From: Syntrophobacterales bacterium | GTDB taxonomy: Bacteria; Desulfobacterota; Desulfobaccia; Desulfobaccales; 0-14-0-80-60-11 | Length of the DNA: 38,146 nt | Direction of reading: 5' to 3' | NCBI GenBank assembly: GCA_020060385.1 | Contig: JAGVAH010000066.1 | Span: 1-38,146, forward strand | In this document: positions 25,379-33,136 of the stretch, piece by piece | Layout of the letters: every line of letters begins with the position of its first letter | Numbering within the stretch: position 1 is the stretch's first letter | Position numbers and translations under genes: made by a program | The notes under the pieces: generated by a model | The model's input: the letters and a program-made list of their open reading frames with translations, nothing else | The model's database searches: none | What the model was told of the DNA's origin: nothing

Positions 25379-26452
25379 ATGCTCCGGGGGTTCATCAGAC
25401 AGGTCAGATGGAATTGCCGCCTCGCCAGCGCCGGGGGGGCCGGCACCTACTCCTTGTGCGGCCTGTTGCTGCGGCTGCGCCAGCTCTACAAGTGGGAGCA
25501 CGGCCTCAAACCCTGGCAGGAGCCGGCCCCTGAGGCGGTCCTCGCCTGGGTGGCGGAGCAGGAGCGGCTTTGGGACTCCCTGGAAGACGCCCCCTGGCAA
25601 CCCCTCTATTGGGGGGCGGGGAGCTTCGAGCCCCAGGAGGTGGACGCGGTCAACCGCCTCCTCCTGCCCATGGGGCTGGCCTATGGCGCGGGTTTGAGCC
25701 GGGGGCTGAAGCCCACTTTTTTCCTGGGGGAGCTGGCCGAGGTCCGCCAGCAGGGGGAACTGACCATCCTCATCCTGGGTCAGGAGTTGGCCCGGGACCT
25801 GGACGGCACCCCGGCGCTGTGCCAGGGCTCCTTGATCTATGCCCGGCAAGAGGCCCTGGGCTTCTACGTCTGGGACCGTCTGTCCGACCCGGTGCAGCAG
25901 AACAATGAGTTTTTAAAAACCGCTTTGGCCGGCTACCGCCTGCGGCTTAAGGATTTGCTCCGGGACCCGGAGGCCCATCAAGACCGGTTTCAGGCCTTAC
26001 TGGCCGGGGAACTGGAAGCCGCCATCCGCCATGAGATGGGGGAGGCCCTGGAGCCTTCCCTGCGCACCGCCCTCCCCACCATTCTGGCCACTTATCCCCA
26101 GACCCGGGTGGAACATTGGGCCCGGGGCCTGAAAGACGCCCTGGCGGAAGTGAACGAGTGGGGGCGGCTGACTTACCTGATCGAGACCCGCAACCTCTCC
26201 TCCCTGGCCCTGATGCTGGCCTGGCGGCCGGGGCTTTACCCCCTGCTCCTGACGGAACTGGAGCCCGCTTGCCGCCAGGTGGCGGCCCAGGTGGACTGGC
26301 AAGCCCTGGAGGAGGCCCGGATACAGGCCCTGGAGCGGCTGCGGGGCATTGCCGCGGGGCTGACCGGGCTGCTTCAGAACGTAGATACCCTCACTGCCCC
26401 CCAAATCCTCCAAAGAATCGAGGAGCAATACCTGGCCCCCCTGGGTATTTAG
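25379..26452 (+). CDS. Conserved protein of unknown function (Sfum_1244-like)
   Basis: This 357-residue soluble protein has no catalytic motif I recognise. It begins MLRGFIRQVRWNCRLASAGGAGTYSLCGLLLRLRQLYKWE, a start I associate with a conserved deltaproteobacterial family named Sfum_1244 in some databases (recalled, not checked). The middle has the ordered strand TFFLGELAEVRQQGELTILILGQEL and WDRLSDPVQQNNEFLKTALAGY; the C-terminal third is helical. It follows the J/TPR gene by 2 bp, which implies translational coupling and perhaps a shared role. Function cannot be inferred safely. Confidence 0.85.
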   Translation: MLRGFIRQVRWNCRLASAGGAGTYSLCGLLLRLRQLYKWEHGLKPWQEPAPEAVLAWVAEQERLWDSLEDAPWQPLYWGAGSFEPQEVDAVNRLLLPMGLAYGAGLSRGLKPTFFLGELAEVRQQGELTILILGQELARDLDGTPALCQGSLIYARQEALGFYVWDRLSDPVQQNNEFLKTALAGYRLRLKDLLRDPEAHQDRFQALLAGELEAAIRHEMGEALEPSLRTALPTILATYPQTRVEHWARGLKDALAEVNEWGRLTYLIETRNLSSLALMLAWRPGLYPLLLTELEPACRQVAAQVDWQALEEARIQALERLRGIAAGLTGLLQNVDTLTAPQILQRIEEQYLAPLGI

Positions 26453-26524
26453 CCTGAGGGTGAGGCGGCCCCTTTTTGATTGCGGCCAGGGGCTGCCCCG
26501 GGCCGCCGCATTCCGGAGGCAGTC

Positions 26525-26556
26525 GTAGGGCGGGAAAGCAGAGCGCATCCCGCCTT
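26525..26556 (+). repeat. GTAGGGCGGGAAAGC-type repeat, copy 1
   Basis: The unit reads GTAGGGCGGGAAAGCAGAGC then GCATCCCGCCTT; GGCGGGA-type arms pair across the centre. Other copies: reverse complement at 26713-26744, and forward at 28892-28965 and 30228-30304. Confidence 0.7.
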
Positions 26557-26608
26557 CTTTGATTGGGCGGGCCTGATAGCAGGTTTTGGGGTTAAAGAGG
26601 TACCTGGG

Positions 26609-26667
26609 TAGGGGCGAAACCGCGTATCCGCCTAGGGGGCCGGCGAACACACGGTTACGTCCCTGCA
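26609..26667. repeat. Palindromic repeat with GTAGGGGCG ends
   Basis: Left end GTAGGGGCGAAACCGCGTAT and right end ACACACGGTTACGTCCCTGC are imperfect inverted copies, around TCCGCCTAGGGGGCCGGCGA. The format resembles the GTAGGG...CCCTAC family but the arms differ, so I treat it as a separate family. Confidence 0.5.
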
Positions 26668-26712
26668 AACCGCGAATATGGTCCTTTGCCGCTAACTTGG
26701 CATTACTGGGGA

Positions 26713-26744
26713 AAGGCGGGATGCGCTGCGCTTTCCCGCCCTAC
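26713..26744 (-). repeat. GTAGGGCGGGAAAGC-type repeat, copy 2 (inverted)
   Basis: This is the reverse complement of copy 1 with two or three changes, ending CTTTCCCGCCCTAC. It lies 15 bp beyond the stop codon of the zinc-ribbon gene and so would be at the end of that mRNA. Confidence 0.7.
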
Positions 26745-26758
26745 CATTGTAAGGCTCT

Positions 26759-27013
26759 TTACAGCCTGGGATCAATGCCCCCGGGGCCGCCGCATTCCGG
26801 CGTATAGCAGGTGATGTTGACGAACTCGCATTTCTGGCGGCAACTGGGGCAGACCTCCGGGGGACTGCCAACAACGAGGGTATAGCCGCATTTGTTGCAG
26901 CGCCAACTGGTCATATTGCATTGGGGACAGGTGTCCTCCGGAAACGCGGCGGGTGCGGTATAGCCGCAATGGGCGCATTCCTTGGCTTCCCCGGACTTTT
27001 TGGCGTCCATCAT
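26759..27013 (-). CDS. Small Cys-rich double zinc-ribbon / rubredoxin-like protein
   Basis: This 84-residue protein has 11 cysteines. Two CxxC...CxxC ribbons are clear: C13/C16 with C29/C32 (ECAHCGYTA...DTCPQC) and C39/C42 with C55/C58 (RCNKCGYTL...EVCPSC), the second resembling the rubredoxin-like module of rubrerythrins. The end, CRQKCEFVNITCYTPECGGP then GGIDPRL, adds C62, C69 and C74 and is a conserved tail I have seen in small proteins of anaerobic bacteria. It may bind zinc or a mononuclear iron; a redox role in oxidative-stress defence is plausible but unproven. ATG 27013 has a GAGGAGAGGAA ribosome site. Confidence 0.85.
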   Translation of the reverse strand: MMDAKKSGEAKECAHCGYTAPAAFPEDTCPQCNMTSWRCNKCGYTLVVGSPPEVCPSCRQKCEFVNITCYTPECGGPGGIDPRL

Positions 27014-27103
27014 GCTTTCCTCTCCTCTGGTGGGCGGGGCGGCAAGAAATATCCGCCTGATTGCCTACCTGTTGAAATATCCAAGTTTCCCTGGATAAAA
27101 TTA

Positions 27104-27131
27104 AGTGTAAGACGTCTGGCCCGTCTGTCAA
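27104..27131 (-). promoter_or_regulatory. Candidate promoter of the zinc-ribbon gene
   Basis: On the minus strand, TTGACA (27131-27126), a 16-bp spacer and TACACT (27109-27104) form a plausible sigma-70 promoter, giving a leader of about 80 nt before the ATG at 27013. Confidence 0.45.
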
Positions 27132-27181
27132 GGACCAGGAGCGCCCAGGCCTCCTCCTCCATCTATCCCCCCACACTTAGT

Positions 27182-27210
27182 TTGCTTTTTGCCACTCCTC
27201 TGGCTATAAT
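27182..27210 (+). promoter_or_regulatory. Promoter of guaA
   Basis: TTGCTT (27182-27187), exactly 17 bp, then a perfect TATAAT (27205-27210), followed by an AT-rich start region. The expected leader is about 58 nt. I see no purine riboswitch fold in it. Confidence 0.6.
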
Positions 27211-27275
27211 TTTTTAAAATATATTAAAAATCAGGCGGCGCCCCGGCTCCGTCCAGCCCCCATTCAGGAACCGGC

Positions 27276-28823
27276 ATGCTCGATCCCCATCAGGAAAAGG
27301 TCCTCATCCTGGATTTCGGCTCCCAGTACACCCAGCTCATAGCCCGGCGGGTGCGGGAACTCAAAGTCTACTGCGAAATTCACCCCTACATCATGCCCCT
27401 GAAGGCCATTAAGGAGTTTGCCCCCCAGGGCATCATCCTCTCCGGCGGCCCCCGGAGCGTCTACGACCGGGACGCGCCCAGCGTGGACGTGGAGCTCTTC
27501 AACCTGGGGGTGCCCATCCTGGGCATCTGCTACGGCATCCAGCTCTTGAACCACCTGTTGGGCGGGGAAGTGGCCCCCGCGGTCTCCCGGGAATACGGGG
27601 CCAAGACCTTCCAGATCCGGGATAACCGCGACCTCTTTCAAGGCCTGGAGCCGGAGCAGACGGTATGGATGAGCCACGGCGACCGGGTGGAGAAGCTGGC
27701 ACCGGGCTTCGAGATCATCGGCGCCAGCGATTCCAGCCCGGTGGGCGCGGTCCGGGACCGGGCCCGGAAGATCTTCGGGGTGCAATTTCATCCGGAAGTG
27801 AAGCACACCCCCAAGGGCAAGGAGATCCTGGCTAATTTTCTCTTCCGCATCTGCGGCCTCAAACCCTTGTGGACCATGCGTTCCTTCATTGAGGCTGCGA
27901 CCCAAAGCATCCGGGAGCAGGTGGGGGAGGACCGGGTCATCTGCGCCCTCTCCGGGGGGGTGGACTCTTCGGTGACTGCGGTGCTCATGCACAAAGCCAT
28001 CGGCGACCGGTTGACCTGCATCTTCGTGAACAACGGCCTGCTGCGCAAGGGCGAGGCGGAAGAGGTGGCCCACCTCTTCAGGAAGCACCACCACCTGAAC
28101 CTGGTGTACGTGGACGCCACCCAGGAGTTTTTGGAGCAGCTCCAGGGGGTGACTGACCCGGAGGAAAAACGCCGGCGCATCGGCCACGAATTCATCCACA
28201 TCTTTGCCGGGGAAGCCAAAAAGATCGGCGGGGTCAAGTACCTGGCCCAGGGGACTCTGTATCCCGACGTCATCGAGAGCGTCTCCTTCAAAGGCCCCTC
28301 GGCCACCATCAAGACCCACCATAACGTGGGGGGCCTGCCCACGGTCATGCCCCTGAAATTGCTGGAGCCCCTTAGGGAGCTGTTCAAGGACGAGGTCCGG
28401 GAAGTGGGCACGGAGCTGGGCCTGCCGGACAGCCTCATCTGGCGGCACCCCTTCCCCGGGCCGGGCCTGGCCATCCGCATCCTGGGTGAGGTCAGCGCTG
28501 AAAAACTCCATATTCTCAGGGAAGCGGACGCCATCGTCCAGGAGGAGATGCTGGCCGCGGGCGTTTACCGCCGGGTGTGGCAGGGTTTTGCGGTGCTCCT
28601 GCCGGTGCGCACCGTGGGGGTCATGGGGGACGAGCGCACCTATGATTACGTCATCGCCCTGCGCATCGTCGATTCCGTGGACGCCATGACCGCGGACTGG
28701 AGCCGCCTGCCCCACGATTTCCTGGCGAACCTGGCCAACCGCATCATCAACGAAGTGAAACGGGTGAACCGGGTGGTGCTGGATATTTCCTCGAAGCCCC
28801 CCAGCACCATTGAGTGGGAGTAG
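27276..28823 (+). CDS. guaA: GMP synthase (glutamine-hydrolysing)
   Basis: GuaA converts XMP, ATP and glutamine to GMP in the cytosol. The 515 residues are full length. The class-I glutamine amidotransferase domain (about 8-195) has the nucleophile Cys85 ([12 protein letters not shown]) and the catalytic His in [13 protein letters not shown]. The ATP pyrophosphatase domain has the P-loop [12 protein letters not shown], and the C-terminal dimerisation domain ends in the invariant-type [17 protein letters not shown]. The ATG at 27276 comes soon after a good promoter. It appears to be a single-gene transcript. Confidence 0.99.
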   Translation: MLDPHQEKVLILDFGSQYTQLIARRVRELKVYCEIHPYIMPLKAIKEFAPQGIILSGGPRSVYDRDAPSVDVELFNLGVPILGICYGIQLLNHLLGGEVAPAVSREYGAKTFQIRDNRDLFQGLEPEQTVWMSHGDRVEKLAPGFEIIGASDSSPVGAVRDRARKIFGVQFHPEVKHTPKGKEILANFLFRICGLKPLWTMRSFIEAATQSIREQVGEDRVICALSGGVDSSVTAVLMHKAIGDRLTCIFVNNGLLRKGEAEEVAHLFRKHHHLNLVYVDATQEFLEQLQGVTDPEEKRRRIGHEFIHIFAGEAKKIGGVKYLAQGTLYPDVIESVSFKGPSATIKTHHNVGGLPTVMPLKLLEPLRELFKDEVREVGTELGLPDSLIWRHPFPGPGLAIRILGEVSAEKLHILREADAIVQEEMLAAGVYRRVWQGFAVLLPVRTVGVMGDERTYDYVIALRIVDSVDAMTADWSRLPHDFLANLANRIINEVKRVNRVVLDISSKPPSTIEWE

Positions 28824-29115
28824 AAGCAGGGGTCAGGGGCCAGGGGGCAGGGGCCTGTTATCGTGATGTAGATGTAGTAAATGTAGTAAATGTAGGGCGG
28901 GAAAGCGCAGCGCATCCCGCCTTAGAATAGATTCTCTTGATAAATATGGTGCGCAAGAGGCACTCAACTACAGATAAAGAACGGGGGAACATCTTCCCTG
29001 CTTCTCGAGACAGATTGGGGAACCAGGGGGGGATAGCTTTATCTTGCCAAAAGATATATGAAATATCCGCTTACCAGGCGATAAACGGGGGAAAAGCTAG
29101 CGGGATGAATATTTA
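28824..29115. other. Intergenic region with tandem and palindromic repeats
   Basis: The start is a G-rich run (AGGGGTCAGGGGCCAGGGGG), then a small tandem repeat of ATGTAGTAA (about 28867-28893), then the GTAGGGCGGGAAAGC-type repeat (28892-28965). The last 150 bases have no gene and no clear promoter. Confidence 0.5.
28892..28965 (+). repeat. GTAGGGCGGGAAAGC-type repeat, long copy 3
   Basis: Beyond the short core, this copy extends through TTAGAATAGATTCTCTTGAT to GGTGCGCAAGAGGCAC. The same extension occurs in the copy at 30228-30304, with about ten differences. The right end has lost the CCCTAC terminus, suggesting decay. Confidence 0.65.
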
Positions 29116-30114
29116 ATGGCCGGCCCTGAAAAAGACCTGCCTCAGGTGATTAACCTCAAGCCTTATACCGCGGCCCTGTTGGTATTCTGGACCGCGACCA
29201 TGGCTCTATTCCTGGTATGGAGCCTGGATAACCATCATCAGGCGATTAACGCCCTGGCCCTCAATACCGCCCGGATCACCTGGCAAAAAGACCTGCTGTA
29301 CCGCCGCTGGAGCGCCAACCACGGGGGCCTCTACGCCCCGGTGACTGAGAAGTCGCCGCCCAATCCTTATCTGGAGGGTTACCCGGAGCGGGATCTCGTC
29401 ACCCCCTCCGGCCGGGAGTTGACCCTGATAAACCCGGCCTATATGACCAGGCAGGTTTATGAACTGTCAGCCGCGGCCATTGGGGTGCACGGCCACATTA
29501 CCAGTTTAAAGCCGGTACGCAAGGAGAACGCGCCCGACGCCTGGGAGACCAGGGCCTTGAAAGCTTTTGAGAACGGGAGGAATGAAGTTTCCACGGTGGA
29601 ATATCTGCAGGGGCAGCCCTATCTGCGCCTGATGCGCCCTTTCCGCACCGAGAAAGGTTGCCTTAAGTGTCATGCGCAACAAGGCTATAAAGAGGGGGAT
29701 ATCCGGGGCGGCTTGAGCGTCTCCATACCCCTGGCCCCTCTGAGGGAAATTGGCAAGGGTCATGAGTTCATCATGTGGGTTAGCCACATCTTGGTTTGGT
29801 TTCTGGGGGTGTGCGGGATCCTCTGGGGATCGCACAAATTGGGTCGCAGCCTCGAAGAACAAAGGCGGGGGGCCGAAGAGCGGGAAGAATTGATCGGGGA
29901 ACTTCAGGAGGCCCTGGCGCAGGTTAAGGTCTTGCGGGGGATTTTGCCCATCTGCGCCAATTGCAAGAAAATCCGGGACGATCAAGGTTATTGGAAACAG
30001 GTGGAATCTTATATTCGGGATCATTCCGAAGCGGACTTCAGCCACAGCATTTGCCCGGAGTGCGCCAAGAAACTATACCCGGAATTTTTCAGTAATAAAT
30101 CGGAGGACAAATAA
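29116..30114 (+). CDS. DUF3365 heme-c sensor with C-terminal zinc-ribbon-like tail
   Basis: This 332-residue inner-membrane receptor has TM1 at about 17-36, a periplasmic DUF3365 (Tll0287-like) domain at about 40-212 with the heme c-binding motif CLKCH at 182-186, TM2 at about 217-240, a coiled coil at about 243-275, and a cytoplasmic tail ILPICANCKKIRDDQGYWK...HSICPECAKKLYPE with two CxxC pairs (C280/C283, C313/C316). DUF3365 domains sense redox state or gases. The tail is a module often found at the end of bacterial signalling proteins, but no kinase, GGDEF or methyl-accepting domain is present, so the output is unknown. The ATG at 29116 has a weak ribosome site. No signalling gene is adjacent. 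Confidence 0.88.
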   Translation: MAGPEKDLPQVINLKPYTAALLVFWTATMALFLVWSLDNHHQAINALALNTARITWQKDLLYRRWSANHGGLYAPVTEKSPPNPYLEGYPERDLVTPSGRELTLINPAYMTRQVYELSAAAIGVHGHITSLKPVRKENAPDAWETRALKAFENGRNEVSTVEYLQGQPYLRLMRPFRTEKGCLKCHAQQGYKEGDIRGGLSVSIPLAPLREIGKGHEFIMWVSHILVWFLGVCGILWGSHKLGRSLEEQRRGAEEREELIGELQEALAQVKVLRGILPICANCKKIRDDQGYWKQVESYIRDHSEADFSHSICPECAKKLYPEFFSNKSEDK

Positions 30115-30227
30115 AATTTAGCCGTAATCTATTGGGTCAATAATATCCACTGACAAATTTAAATAAAGTGCAATTATCATTGATATTATGTATAAATATC
30201 TATAGGTTGCAGCCTATAAAAGTAAGT

Positions 30228-30304
30228 GTAGGGCGGGAAAGGAGAGCGCATTCCGCTTTAGAAGAGATTCTCTTTATCATTATGGCGCGTAAGACGCACC
30301 CTAC
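30228..30304 (+). repeat. GTAGGG...CCCTAC element, complete copy 4
   Basis: This 77-bp copy has intact inverted ends, GTAGGGCGGG at the left and GACGCACCCTAC at the right, and the internal palindrome AGAAGAGATTCTCT. It shows the full extent of the family; 28892-28965 is a decayed long copy, and 26525 and 26713 are short forms. Confidence 0.7.
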
Positions 30305-30316
30305 AAGGACCGAAAA

Positions 30317-30405
30317 AATCCCCCCTGGCTCCCCCTTTAGAAAGGGGGGAAAACCAGGTTTTTAAGTCCCCCTTTTCTAAAGGGGGATTTAGGGGGATTT
30401 TAAAA
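30317..30405. repeat. Inverted pair of C-run/G-run palindromic repeats
   Basis: The left unit is AAATCCCCCCTGGCTCCCCC then TTTAGAAAGGGGGG; the right unit is TCCCCCTTTTCTAAAGGGGG then ATTTAGGGGGATTTT. It is the same pair as at 4290-4373 but with the two units in the opposite order. It ends about 25 bp before holB. Confidence 0.75.
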
Positions 30406-30430
30406 TGGGTTAGGAAATAATTATACGTAT

Positions 30431-31507
30431 ATGGCAACTCCTAAGAAAAACCAGGCAAGTCCCGCGCCGGAGCCGCCCCCAAGTGGCCCCATGTTCTTCC
30501 GGGGCATCCTGGGGCAGGAGCGGGTCCTGGGGCACTTGCGGGCCGCCTGGAAGGCGGGGCGGCTGGCCCATGCCTATCTCTTCCTGGGACCCCAGGGGGT
30601 GGGCAGGGAATCCGTGGCCCGGGCCCTGGCCGCGGCCCTGAATTGCACCCAACCCCTGCCGGAATGGGACGCGTGCGGGGAGTGCCCTGCCTGCCGGCGG
30701 ATGCTGGCGGGTACCCACGCTGATTTTCTAGTGATCCGGCCCACTTCCGAACACCGCCAGCCCCAGATCAAGATCGGGCAGATCCGGGACTTCCGCAAAC
30801 TTACCGCTTACCCTCCCATGGAAGGCGGCTGGCGGGTGGCTTTGATTAAGCCCGCAGAGGACATGCAGCCGGAAGCGGCCAACGCCCTGCTGAAGACCCT
30901 GGAAGAGCCCCCGGCCCGGCACCTGTTGATCCTCGCGGCTGCCAGCGAAACGGAACTCTTCCCCACTATTGTCTCCCGTTGCCAGAAGTTTTTATTTGCG
31001 CCGCTGCCCTCCGTTCTGGTAATTCGGGAGTTGCAGGCCCGGCGGGGTCTATCCCGGGAGGAGGCGGTCTTCCTCACCGCCTTGAGCGGCGGGTCCCTGG
31101 GCAGGGCCCTGGCCCTGGATCCCGGGGAACTGGCGCAGCAGCGCCGCCAGGTCCTGGAGGACCTGGAAAAACTGGCCTCCGGTTCCCCGGCCGCGGCCGT
31201 GGCCTGGGCCCATCGTCTGGCGAAAAACAACCAGGAATTGGACCATTTTATCCTCCTGGCCCAGATGTGGTACCGGGACCTCCTGGTCCGGCACAGCGGC
31301 GGGGCCCACCGTCTCCTGGCCCACCAGGATAGCCTGGCGGCCCTGGAAGAGGAAGGGAAACGGGGGGGGCCCGAGACCTGGTTTGCCTCCTTCGGGGCCC
31401 TGGCTGCGGCCCACCGGCAGTTGCAGGCCAATCTCAATCAAGAATTGACCCTGGATATCCTGGGGTTTCGTTGGCAGCGACAAGGATTACACCATGAATC
31501 TCGCTAA
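30431..31507 (+). CDS. holB: DNA polymerase III subunit delta'
   Basis: Delta' is part of the clamp loader that places the sliding clamp on DNA. The 358 residues include the AAA+ RecA-like part (GILGQERVLGHLRAAWKAGRLAHAYLF), a Walker A-like GPQGVGRES in which the usual Lys is Arg, a zinc-binding Cys group (CGECPACRRM), and the sensor/SRC motif TIVSRCQKF. LLKTLEEPPA is also diagnostic. Loss of the Walker Lys fits delta' subunits that no longer bind ATP. The C-terminal domain is typical for the family. ATG 30431 gives a 19-residue Pro-rich extension before a second in-frame ATG at 30488, which may be the true start. It overlaps ricT by 14 bp. Confidence 0.93.
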   Translation: MATPKKNQASPAPEPPPSGPMFFRGILGQERVLGHLRAAWKAGRLAHAYLFLGPQGVGRESVARALAAALNCTQPLPEWDACGECPACRRMLAGTHADFLVIRPTSEHRQPQIKIGQIRDFRKLTAYPPMEGGWRVALIKPAEDMQPEAANALLKTLEEPPARHLLILAAASETELFPTIVSRCQKFLFAPLPSVLVIRELQARRGLSREEAVFLTALSGGSLGRALALDPGELAQQRRQVLEDLEKLASGSPAAAVAWAHRLAKNNQELDHFILLAQMWYRDLLVRHSGGAHRLLAHQDSLAALEEEGKRGGPETWFASFGALAAAHRQLQANLNQELTLDILGFRWQRQGLHHESR

Positions 31508-32321
31508 AGTGTGCCTGGGGCCGGGGCGGAAATGCTGCCTGGTGGACCTGGGGGACCATGAGCTGAAATTGCAGGACAAAGTGGTGGTGCAGCGGGACGA
31601 CGGCCTGGGCCTGGGGCAGGTGATGACCATCTTCCGGAACGTGAAGCCCGGCTTGATCCCCCCCAAAGTCAAACCCCTGGTGCGCCCCGCCACGCCTGAG
31701 GACCTGGAGCAGGCCGAGAGAAACAGCCAGTTGGAGGAGCGGGCCTACCGCTTTTGCCTGGAACGCGTCCAGGTGCGCAACCTGCCCATCTACCTGGTGC
31801 GGGTGGAATGCCTCTTTGACGCCAGTAAGGTCGTCTTTTTCTTCACCGCGCCCGGCCGGGTGGATTTCCGGGATCTGGTCAAGGACCTGGTGCAGGAGTT
31901 CCGCACCCGCATCGAACTGCGCCAGATCGGGGTGCGCCACCGGGCCAAGATGGTGGGCGGTCTGGGGATTTGCGGCCGCGGGCTGTGCTGCTCCTCCTTT
32001 CTCCAGGAATTCGAGCCGGTGTCGGTGCGCATGGCCAAAGAGCAACAGCTCAGCCTCAACCCCAGCAAGATTTCCGGCATCTGCGGCCGCCTCATGTGCT
32101 GTCTCACTTATGAGTACTCCACCTATCAGGAAATCAGAAAACATCTGCCCCGGCTGGGGAAGCGCCTCAAACTGCCGGAAGGGGAGGGGAAGATCATCCG
32201 TTACAACCTGATCCGCCAGATGGCCACCCTGGAGATGGAAGGCGGCGGGGAAGTGGAGATCCCACTGGCCCAGATTCCCGCCAATAATGCCGCCAAGGAA
32301 CCGGGAGGAAGTGGCCAGTAG
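31494..32321 (+). CDS. ricT: PSP1-domain protein RicT (YaaT)
   Basis: RicT is a regulatory iron-sulfur protein; in Bacillus it works with RicA and RicF in RNA maturation and phosphorelay control. The 275-residue protein has the PSP1 C-terminal core and the Cys-rich motifs ICGRGLCCSSFL and ICGRLMCCLTYEYSTY that define the family, plus VVFFFTAPGRVDFRDLVKDL and LRQIGVRHRAKMVGGLG. It starts inside holB (14-bp overlap) after an AAGGA ribosome site, the holB-ricT order seen in many bacteria. No RicA/RicF partners are in the window, so its role here is unclear. Confidence 0.94.
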   Translation: MNLAKVCLGPGRKCCLVDLGDHELKLQDKVVVQRDDGLGLGQVMTIFRNVKPGLIPPKVKPLVRPATPEDLEQAERNSQLEERAYRFCLERVQVRNLPIYLVRVECLFDASKVVFFFTAPGRVDFRDLVKDLVQEFRTRIELRQIGVRHRAKMVGGLGICGRGLCCSSFLQEFEPVSVRMAKEQQLSLNPSKISGICGRLMCCLTYEYSTYQEIRKHLPRLGKRLKLPEGEGKIIRYNLIRQMATLEMEGGGEVEIPLAQIPANNAAKEPGGSGQ

Positions 32322-32419
32322 CCGGTGGCCAGGGGTCAGTATGCCAATTTCGAATTTAATTTCTGTTTTTAGTTTTTAGCTAAAGGCTGACAGCTGACAG
32401 CTTCTTTGCCGAGGCCCGC
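32322..32419. repeat. Short GCTGACA direct repeat between ricT and the next gene
   Basis: GGCTGACAGCTGACAGCTT contains two and a half copies of an 8-bp unit, following an AT-rich run and a GGCCAGGGGTCAG stretch also seen near 28835. No gene is present in these 98 bases. Confidence 0.45.
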
Positions 32420-33109
32420 ATGGACGATGCAGTCGATAGGACCCTGGAGGCCCTAAAATTCCACATTAAAAAAGAAATAGTGGACAACTATTTCGGGGAC
32501 CGGGTCTATCTGGAGGAAGAAGTAACCCTCCTCCAGGAAGAGGCGGAGACTTACCGCCGGGACCGGGACCTGGCGAGCCGCCGCTTCTTCGCCTTCTACC
32601 AGGCCCTGGGTACGGAATCGGCCTGCGCCGCGGTCCAGGAGCTTCTTAATCTCGCAGACCGTCCTTTTTACCAGCAATTCCAACGACTGGAGCCCGCAGT
32701 TTGTGAGGAGATGCTGCGGCCTTACCGCTGCTGGAGTCTGACCGCGGCCCGGCGCTATTATAACCTGGTGTTCGCGGTCTATGAGGCACTGCAGGGGGAG
32801 GTGCAAAGACTCCGGGAGCAGTACGACAAGATTCTCATCCATCTGCGGCTCCTCAATGAAGACATCGATAAGTTCAACCTTTCCTATGACTTCGGACTTA
32901 TTGCCGCCCAGATCGAGGCCCTGGAAGGGCGCCAGGAAGTCCTCTCCGGAGGTCTTTTAGGCTCCGAACGGGAGGAGCTCTCCACCCGCATGCGCTTCAA
33001 GCGGCAAAAACTGAGCCCCGAAGATCTCCCGGAAGTGCCGGCCCTGCCGCCTTTGAAAGAGATCAAGGGCAGGTTAAAAGAGGTCTTGAGCCGGGTCTGC
33101 CCCTTTTAA
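32420..33109 (+). CDS. Coiled-coil protein of unknown function
   Basis: This 229-residue soluble protein is almost all alpha-helical and charged, with heptad-like stretches at about 30-60 (YLEEEVTLLQEEAETYRRDRDL) and 120-150 (LQGEVQRLREQYDKILIHLR). The end, PPLKEIKGRLKEVLSRVCPF, is a short amphipathic helix. I do not recognise a family. Codon use is the same as its neighbours, supporting a real gene. It follows ricT by 98 bp, and the ribosome site before the ATG at 32420 is weak. Confidence 0.75.
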   Translation: MDDAVDRTLEALKFHIKKEIVDNYFGDRVYLEEEVTLLQEEAETYRRDRDLASRRFFAFYQALGTESACAAVQELLNLADRPFYQQFQRLEPAVCEEMLRPYRCWSLTAARRYYNLVFAVYEALQGEVQRLREQYDKILIHLRLLNEDIDKFNLSYDFGLIAAQIEALEGRQEVLSGGLLGSEREELSTRMRFKRQKLSPEDLPEVPALPPLKEIKGRLKEVLSRVCPF

Positions 33110-33136
33110 ACCAGCAGGCAGGGTGGCGGGTGACAG

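Larger units (their letters stand above)
26453..26758. other. Convergent intergenic region filled with palindromic repeats
   Basis: The region between the plus-strand Sfum_1244-like gene and the minus-strand zinc-ribbon gene contains no coding frame. It holds an inverted pair of the GTAGGGCGGGAAAGC repeat (26525-26556 and 26713-26744) around another palindrome (26609-26667). Together these could fold into a cruciform or act as a two-way terminator. Confidence 0.6.
30115..30430. other. Intergenic region with two repeat families
   Basis: The first ~110 bases are AT-rich and without a gene. They are followed by a complete GTAGGG...CCCTAC element (30228-30304) and an inverted pair of C-run/G-run palindromes (30317-30405). 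No coding frame other than repeat shadows is seen. Confidence 0.6.

Noticed and set aside
26525-30405. CRISPR array
   Set aside because: The repeats are few, unevenly spaced and themselves palindromic in both orientations; there are no regular spacers or cas genes.
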